The notes under the pieces were generated by a model. It ran no database searches, had not been told where the DNA came from, and was given only the letters and a program-made list of their open reading frames with translations. 38,854 bases of DNA, taken from contig JAOHKG010000008.1 of NCBI GenBank assembly GCA_028101095.1, positions 1 to 38,854 of the forward strand, read 5' to 3'. The stretch comes from Fidelibacterota bacterium. Its GTDB lineage: Bacteria > Fidelibacterota > Marinisomatia > Marinisomatales > UBA1611. Positions 33,833 through 38,854 of the stretch are shown here, piece after piece. The stretch's first letter is position 1; each line of letters begins with the position of its first letter. Position numbers and translations under genes: made by a program.

Positions 33833-36790
33833 ATGTCAAGAAAATTATATTCATTTACTGTTATCTTTTCTTTTGTTTTTGCTGTAACTCACCATATTCC
33901 TGATCAATATCCTACAATTCAAGAGGGTATAAATATTGCAGAGCAAGGGGATACAGTATTAGTCGCGCAAGGTATCTACTATGAGAATCTGATCCTTGAA
34001 AAAGAGATCACTCTAGCCAGTTATGCGATAAATGAAGAACTAAATGAAGATTGGCTAAATAGTCAAAATATTCAGTCTACCATTATTAGCGGTTCACAAA
34101 CACCTTTAAACTCCAAACAAGGAAGTTGCCTTATAATAAAGGACAACCTTATTGCGCCTCTGATTTTTGGATTCACCTTCCAAGACGGAAGTGGAACATC
34201 AATGAAAATAAATGATTGTGGTATTGATAAAATAAAAAGATCAGGAGGGGCAATTCTTATTTTTGAAGCATATCCTAAAATTACTTATAATCGATTCATT
34301 AATAATGGTACCCCACAAATAGGCGGTGGTAGCTCCAGCCATATGTTGGCTGATGGAGGGGCAATAAGTCATTATAGCGATGAAGATGTAGAGTTTGATG
34401 AAGACAGACTAAGGTTTACTATTAATTCAAGTCAGAATAGAATTATTCCAAACACTATGCTAATGCAAAATAATTATTTCGATAATAATAGCAGTGGTGA
34501 TGGTGAGAACTTCTATTCACACGGTTATGATGGTGACATAGATGTTAGTGGCAGTATCTTTGAAAATATAGATTGCAACACGAGCAGTGTTAATAGTTTT
34601 GTTCTACAATCAATAGAAAACAAGGCAATTTATTTACAAAATGATATAATAGGATCATGTGTTGAGGAGAGTGTATTTCACATTAATAGTGTAGATGGAA
34701 ATGATATTAACCCTGGAACTGAAACTGAACCATTTTCAACCATAAAACATGCTTTAACTATGGTAAAAGAAAGTAGTCCCCAGGTTACGGTTCTTCATCT
34801 TCAAGCAGGCGTCTATTCTAGGTCTACTAATGGAGAGTCTTTTCCAATTGTTGTTCCTGATAATGTCCATATTATTGGAGAGGATAGTGAAACTGTATTT
34901 ATTGACGCTGAATCTGATATTAATAATGAAGCCGCTGTTATGATAATTAAAGAGGTGGAGAATGTTAATATATCAAACTTAACCTTAACTGGAGGTTATT
35001 CAGAAGGACATGGATGTACCGGCGGAGGAGGGCTACTTTTAACAGCAAACGATATGTATAACCTTGATGGCGAAAATGGTGAAAGGGTTCGTTCATCATT
35101 CCCACTGATTGAAGATGTGATAATTGAGAATAATTATTCTCACAATGGCGGAGGTTTGTCATTTTTTAGAGTAAATGGACCGGTTTTAAATAATTTAATT
35201 ATAAGAAATAATGTTGCTTCAGCTTATGGCGGCGGTATTTTTTCATATGTTTCAACGATAACTATGACAAATGTAACAATTACAGAAAATGAAAATATAA
35301 ACAATACCGGCGGTGGAATGATGCTTGCTGCTTCACAAGGTGTTTTCGACAATATGATAATAACTAATAATATCAGTGGTATGCATGGTGGAGGTATATG
35401 GACAAATAATAGTGGCGGAGATGGAAACTATTCTGAAGGTTGGACGATGAAAAATTCTACTATCAGTGGCAATGTGTCCTCAATGTTTGGAGGCGGGATT
35501 AATTTTGCATGGTCACATCCAACATTGATTAATTGTGTTATAAGTGATAATCAATCCAGTTGGGGTGGTGGTGGTATTAATGGTTTGGAATCTGGTTTTA
35601 CTATTAAGGAATCTTTAGTACATAATAATTTTTCTTATGGTGGTGGGGGTGGAATCCTGGCATGGGGTGCTGGTGCCGATCCAATTATTGACAATTGTAT
35701 CATATCAAACAACACTACAGGATCAAACGGTGGTGGAATAATGCTAAATGGGGTTGATGAAGCTACTATTAAGTATACTTCTGTGATTGGTAACTCTGCT
35801 CAGGAGTATTTTGGCGGGATGTATGTGAATGATTTAGACGAATCTTTTCATAATATGACATTCAGTCAAAACTCTGCATCTCTTGGTGGAGTGGTAGGCA
35901 TTGGTGAAAATGCTAACATTCAATTAAAAAACTCCATAGTATGGAGCAACTCTGTAGGAGGTGGGAATTTTGGCTCAACAGATGGAACCGGATCTGTCGA
36001 TTTTACTTATAGTAATATAGAGGGTGGATTTATGGGAGAAGGTAATATAAGCTTAGATCCTTTATTTAAAGACGTTTCTAGTAACGATTTTTCACTTGAA
36101 ATTGGTTCTCCATGTATAGATGCCGGAATTGCAGATCTTGATGCAGACGGAGTAGATGATATTGATGATTATAATGGCCTTTCACCTGATATGGGAGCAT
36201 ATGAAACATCAATGGCTGCTGTGAATGGGTTTACAGTCTTTAATACTCCAACTAGTATTATTCTATCTTGGGAAGCAATTGAAAATAGCGCCTTTTTATA
36301 TTATTACTTAGAGAGGTCTACAACTGCGGACTTTACAGAAAACTCAGTGGGTTTCTACATAAATACAAACTACTATGATGATAGTGAAGTCGATTATCAA
36401 ACAGAGTATTTTTATAGAGTCTCTTTTTACGCTGATGGTTGGAGCGAGTTTTCTGAAACTCTATCAATGATGTTAGAATGGTTAGATACTAATAAAAGTG
36501 AAAATATTCCTGATGAATTCTCACTTCAACAAAACTATCCAAATCCCTTTAATCCATCCACAAATCTTGGATATAATCTTAAAGAAGATACTATGGTAAG
36601 TATTATAGTTTTTGATATACTAGGAAAAAAGGTTGTTGAATTAGTAAATGAATATCAATCTGCTGGTTATAAAAGGGTCCAATGGAATGCTAAAAACAGT
36701 GGAGGTATGCCTGTAAGTCCGGGAGTATATATCTATACAATTAAAACTGGAAACTTTACAGATTCAAAAAAAATGATTTTTGTAAAGTAG
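33833..36790 (+). CDS. secreted right-handed beta-helix (pectin-lyase-like) protein with C-terminal T9SS-type sorting domain
   Basis: Signal peptide; QYPTIQEGINIAEQGDTVLVAQGIYYENL; repeated NN...GGGI beta-helix rungs; NYPNPFNPSTNLGYNLKEDTMVSIIVFDILGKKVVELV...GVYIYTIKTGNFTDSKKMIFVK. Confidence 0.88.
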   Translation: MSRKLYSFTVIFSFVFAVTHHIPDQYPTIQEGINIAEQGDTVLVAQGIYYENLILEKEITLASYAINEELNEDWLNSQNIQSTIISGSQTPLNSKQGSCLIIKDNLIAPLIFGFTFQDGSGTSMKINDCGIDKIKRSGGAILIFEAYPKITYNRFINNGTPQIGGGSSSHMLADGGAISHYSDEDVEFDEDRLRFTINSSQNRIIPNTMLMQNNYFDNNSSGDGENFYSHGYDGDIDVSGSIFENIDCNTSSVNSFVLQSIENKAIYLQNDIIGSCVEESVFHINSVDGNDINPGTETEPFSTIKHALTMVKESSPQVTVLHLQAGVYSRSTNGESFPIVVPDNVHIIGEDSETVFIDAESDINNEAAVMIIKEVENVNISNLTLTGGYSEGHGCTGGGGLLLTANDMYNLDGENGERVRSSFPLIEDVIIENNYSHNGGGLSFFRVNGPVLNNLIIRNNVASAYGGGIFSYVSTITMTNVTITENENINNTGGGMMLAASQGVFDNMIITNNISGMHGGGIWTNNSGGDGNYSEGWTMKNSTISGNVSSMFGGGINFAWSHPTLINCVISDNQSSWGGGGINGLESGFTIKESLVHNNFSYGGGGGILAWGAGADPIIDNCIISNNTTGSNGGGIMLNGVDEATIKYTSVIGNSAQEYFGGMYVNDLDESFHNMTFSQNSASLGGVVGIGENANIQLKNSIVWSNSVGGGNFGSTDGTGSVDFTYSNIEGGFMGEGNISLDPLFKDVSSNDFSLEIGSPCIDAGIADLDADGVDDIDDYNGLSPDMGAYETSMAAVNGFTVFNTPTSIILSWEAIENSAFLYYYLERSTTADFTENSVGFYINTNYYDDSEVDYQTEYFYRVSFYADGWSEFSETLSMMLEWLDTNKSENIPDEFSLQQNYPNPFNPSTNLGYNLKEDTMVSIIVFDILGKKVVELVNEYQSAGYKRVQWNAKNSGGMPVSPGVYIYTIKTGNFTDSKKMIFVK

Positions 36791-36897
36791 CTTCACCTAA
36801 AATTGGTAAATCTTAGAAACTTATATAAATTCTGATAATACTTTTGTTATTTAAAATATTTATAAGTTGCTAATGTTGTATTTTAATTGGAGCAGAA

Positions 36898-38670
36898 ATG
36901 AATTCACCTACTTATTTAAAGAATAATGCAGATCGTTTTGGAGATAGTGAAGCACTCTCTATTAAAGATGAGAATGGAAACTGGGACACTGATACTTGGT
37001 CGGATGTCCATAACTCAGTTATAGAAATTTCAAAAAGTTTAATATCCTGCGGTGTTGAGTCTCAAGATAAGGTCAGTATTTACAGTTATAATCAAAAAAA
37101 ATGGTATTTGTGTTATCATGCATCCCAGTATATAAATGCCGTTGCAGTTGGTGTTTATCATACATGTAGCTCAAATGAAGTTGAATGGATCGTTGGTAAC
37201 TCAGACTCTAAAATTATTTTTCTTGGAAACAATCCAAATGATAATGATGAAAATGAAAAAATGCCAAACCATCGTTTATTAGCGGTTTTAGAAAAATTAG
37301 ATAAAGTTAAATTTGTTGTTACCCTTCCAGGTGTTGAAAAATTAAAACATGATAAAATAATCTCATGGGATGAATTTATATTGATGGGTGAGGACATTAC
37401 CGTATCAGATGTTGAAGAACGGTTTAATCAGATACAACCTGAAGACACATCGTCTTTAATATACACTTCAGGAACAACAGGAAACCCAAAAGGTGTTATA
37501 ATAACACACGACAATTGGGATTTTGAATGCCAGCAACTTTTAACTGTTGCACATTTTAATCCAGGTGATTCTTCAATATCTTGGCTTCCAGGAGCTCATG
37601 TTTTTGGGCAGGCTGTTGATTGCCACTTTACAGCACGATTAGCTATGCACTCATATATAGTTGATAGTCCCTTAAATACAGTTGATTATTCAAAAGAAAT
37701 ACAGCCCCACCTCTTTATATCTGTTCCAAGGATTTATGAGAAAGTCTACTCAAACCTTAAGTCTGCTGTAGATTCAAAAGCCATTTTAAAATATGGGTTA
37801 AAGATACCTGGTATTTCAACTCTTTTAAAAAATAAATTAAAAGCTGCAGCTGGTTTTGCGAATGTTACTTATGCAATAAGCGGTGCTGCTCCAATAAACC
37901 CTGATATATTAACTTTTTTTCAAAAATTAGGCATCCCTCTGTTCGAAGGCTATGGATTAACAGAGTCTTCGGCAGGAGCGACGTTAAATTACGGTTTACA
38001 TAATAAGATTGGTTCTGTTGGTAAAAAGTTCCCTGATACTAATATTAAAATTAGTGATGATGGGGAAATCCTTTTGCAAGGTCGTCATATCATGAAAGGA
38101 TACTATAATAACAAAAAGGCAACAGAAGAAGCATTAGTTGATGGATGGTTTTTGACAGGAGATGTTGGTAAAATAGATGACGATGGTTTTTTATACATCA
38201 CAGGAAGAAAAAAAGAGATTTATGTTAGTTCAGCAGGAAAAAATATAGCTCCTCTTGTTATCGAAGAGACAATGAAATCAATACCAATTGTGTCACAGTG
38301 CTTCTTAGTAGGGGATAATAGAAACTACTGCACAGCATTATTTACCCTTGATGTTGGAGTTATTCTTAGGGATAAGATTGGAATAGAGGCAACTATTATA
38401 CCTAAAGATCCTCTGAAGCAGCTTAAGGTTTTAGGTGAAAATGGTTTTTCATTAAAAGATTATACTGAATCAGATGAAATATTTAATGAAGTGCAAGATG
38501 AGGTAAATAAATTGAATCTAAAATTTTCAAACCCTGAACAATTAAAAAAGTTTTCAATTTTACCAAGAGACTTCACAATTGATGATGGAGAGCTTACCCC
38601 CACATTGAAAATAAGAAGAAAGCAAATTACCGAAAATTGGACTGAGGTAATTGATTCAATGTATAAATAG
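36898..38670 (+). CDS. AMP-dependent long-chain acyl-CoA synthetase
   Basis: SSLIYTSGTTGNPKGVIITHDNW, GYGLTESSAG, DGWFLTGDVGKIDDDGFLYITGRKKEIYVSSAGKNIAP. Confidence 0.94.
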   Translation: MNSPTYLKNNADRFGDSEALSIKDENGNWDTDTWSDVHNSVIEISKSLISCGVESQDKVSIYSYNQKKWYLCYHASQYINAVAVGVYHTCSSNEVEWIVGNSDSKIIFLGNNPNDNDENEKMPNHRLLAVLEKLDKVKFVVTLPGVEKLKHDKIISWDEFILMGEDITVSDVEERFNQIQPEDTSSLIYTSGTTGNPKGVIITHDNWDFECQQLLTVAHFNPGDSSISWLPGAHVFGQAVDCHFTARLAMHSYIVDSPLNTVDYSKEIQPHLFISVPRIYEKVYSNLKSAVDSKAILKYGLKIPGISTLLKNKLKAAAGFANVTYAISGAAPINPDILTFFQKLGIPLFEGYGLTESSAGATLNYGLHNKIGSVGKKFPDTNIKISDDGEILLQGRHIMKGYYNNKKATEEALVDGWFLTGDVGKIDDDGFLYITGRKKEIYVSSAGKNIAPLVIEETMKSIPIVSQCFLVGDNRNYCTALFTLDVGVILRDKIGIEATIIPKDPLKQLKVLGENGFSLKDYTESDEIFNEVQDEVNKLNLKFSNPEQLKKFSILPRDFTIDDGELTPTLKIRRKQITENWTEVIDSMYK

Positions 38671-38675
38671 TAAGA

Positions 38676-38854
38676 ATGGAAAATATTTCTTTTATTGGCT
38701 GTGGCTCGTGGGGTGCAGCTTTAAGTAAGGTTTTATCTGACAAAGATATACAATCTACAATGTGGCATAGAAGTAAAAGTATTGTAGATAAAATGTCTTC
38801 TACAAGAAAGCATTACTTGGTACCTGATTTAACTTTTTCTGAAAAAGTGTTTTT
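38676..38854 (+). CDS. gpsA: NAD(P)-dependent glycerol-3-phosphate dehydrogenase, 5' part (truncated by window end)
   Basis: MENISFIGCGSWGAALSKVLSDKDIQSTMWHRSKSIVDKM... Rossmann GxGxxG-like start; open to window end. Confidence 0.8.
   Translation, partial: MENISFIGCGSWGAALSKVLSDKDIQSTMWHRSKSIVDKMSSTRKHYLVPDLTFSEKVF

Noticed and set aside
34965-35880. GGTGGTGGT-rich stretches in the beta-helix gene as a microsatellite/phase-variation tract
   Set aside because: They encode the GGGI turns of beta-helix rungs, are irregular in spacing and sequence, and have no long perfect tract.

Overview
AT-rich, gene-dense bacterial chromosome segment. Two secreted proteins end in a Por/T9SS-type sorting domain (NYPNPFNPST...), and there are many SerC/PgsA/RecA-type core genes. 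This points to the FCB (Bacteroidetes/Marinimicrobia-like) assemblage, although taxonomy is inference only. Main blocks: tldD-tldE-rmuC; two lipoprotein ORFs and a TSP3-repeat protein; a minus-strand UvrD-type helicase fused to a RecB-like nuclease; an ECF sigma / TM protein / Spy-like cassette; serC and msrA; a D-lactate-dehydrogenase-like Fe-S flavoprotein; a FecR-domain/outer-membrane-barrel fusion; a large (~270 nt) SRP RNA immediately upstream of a dnaX-ybaB-recR-pgsA-pgpA-cinA-thpR-recA-recX run; a secreted serine hydrolase; tRNA-Leu(CAA); a photolyase/cryptochrome-family protein; a beta-helix T9SS protein; an AMP-dependent acyl-CoA synthetase; and a truncated gpsA. I did not find a CRISPR array, transposon, prophage or clear defence island. 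The most notable observations are: (1) three genes (pgsA, recX, secreted serine hydrolase) whose full-length frames have no ATG/GTG/TTG start and appear to start at ATT/ATC; (2) an A9 slippery tract in dnaX at codons 419-422 where -1 slippage gives an immediate UGA, predicting a gamma-like product; (3) a large Alu-containing SRP RNA 12 nt upstream of dnaX; (4) a FecR-TSP3-barrel fusion; (5) repeated CsgG/TolB-like modules; (6) a structured ~480-bp intergenic region after recX.
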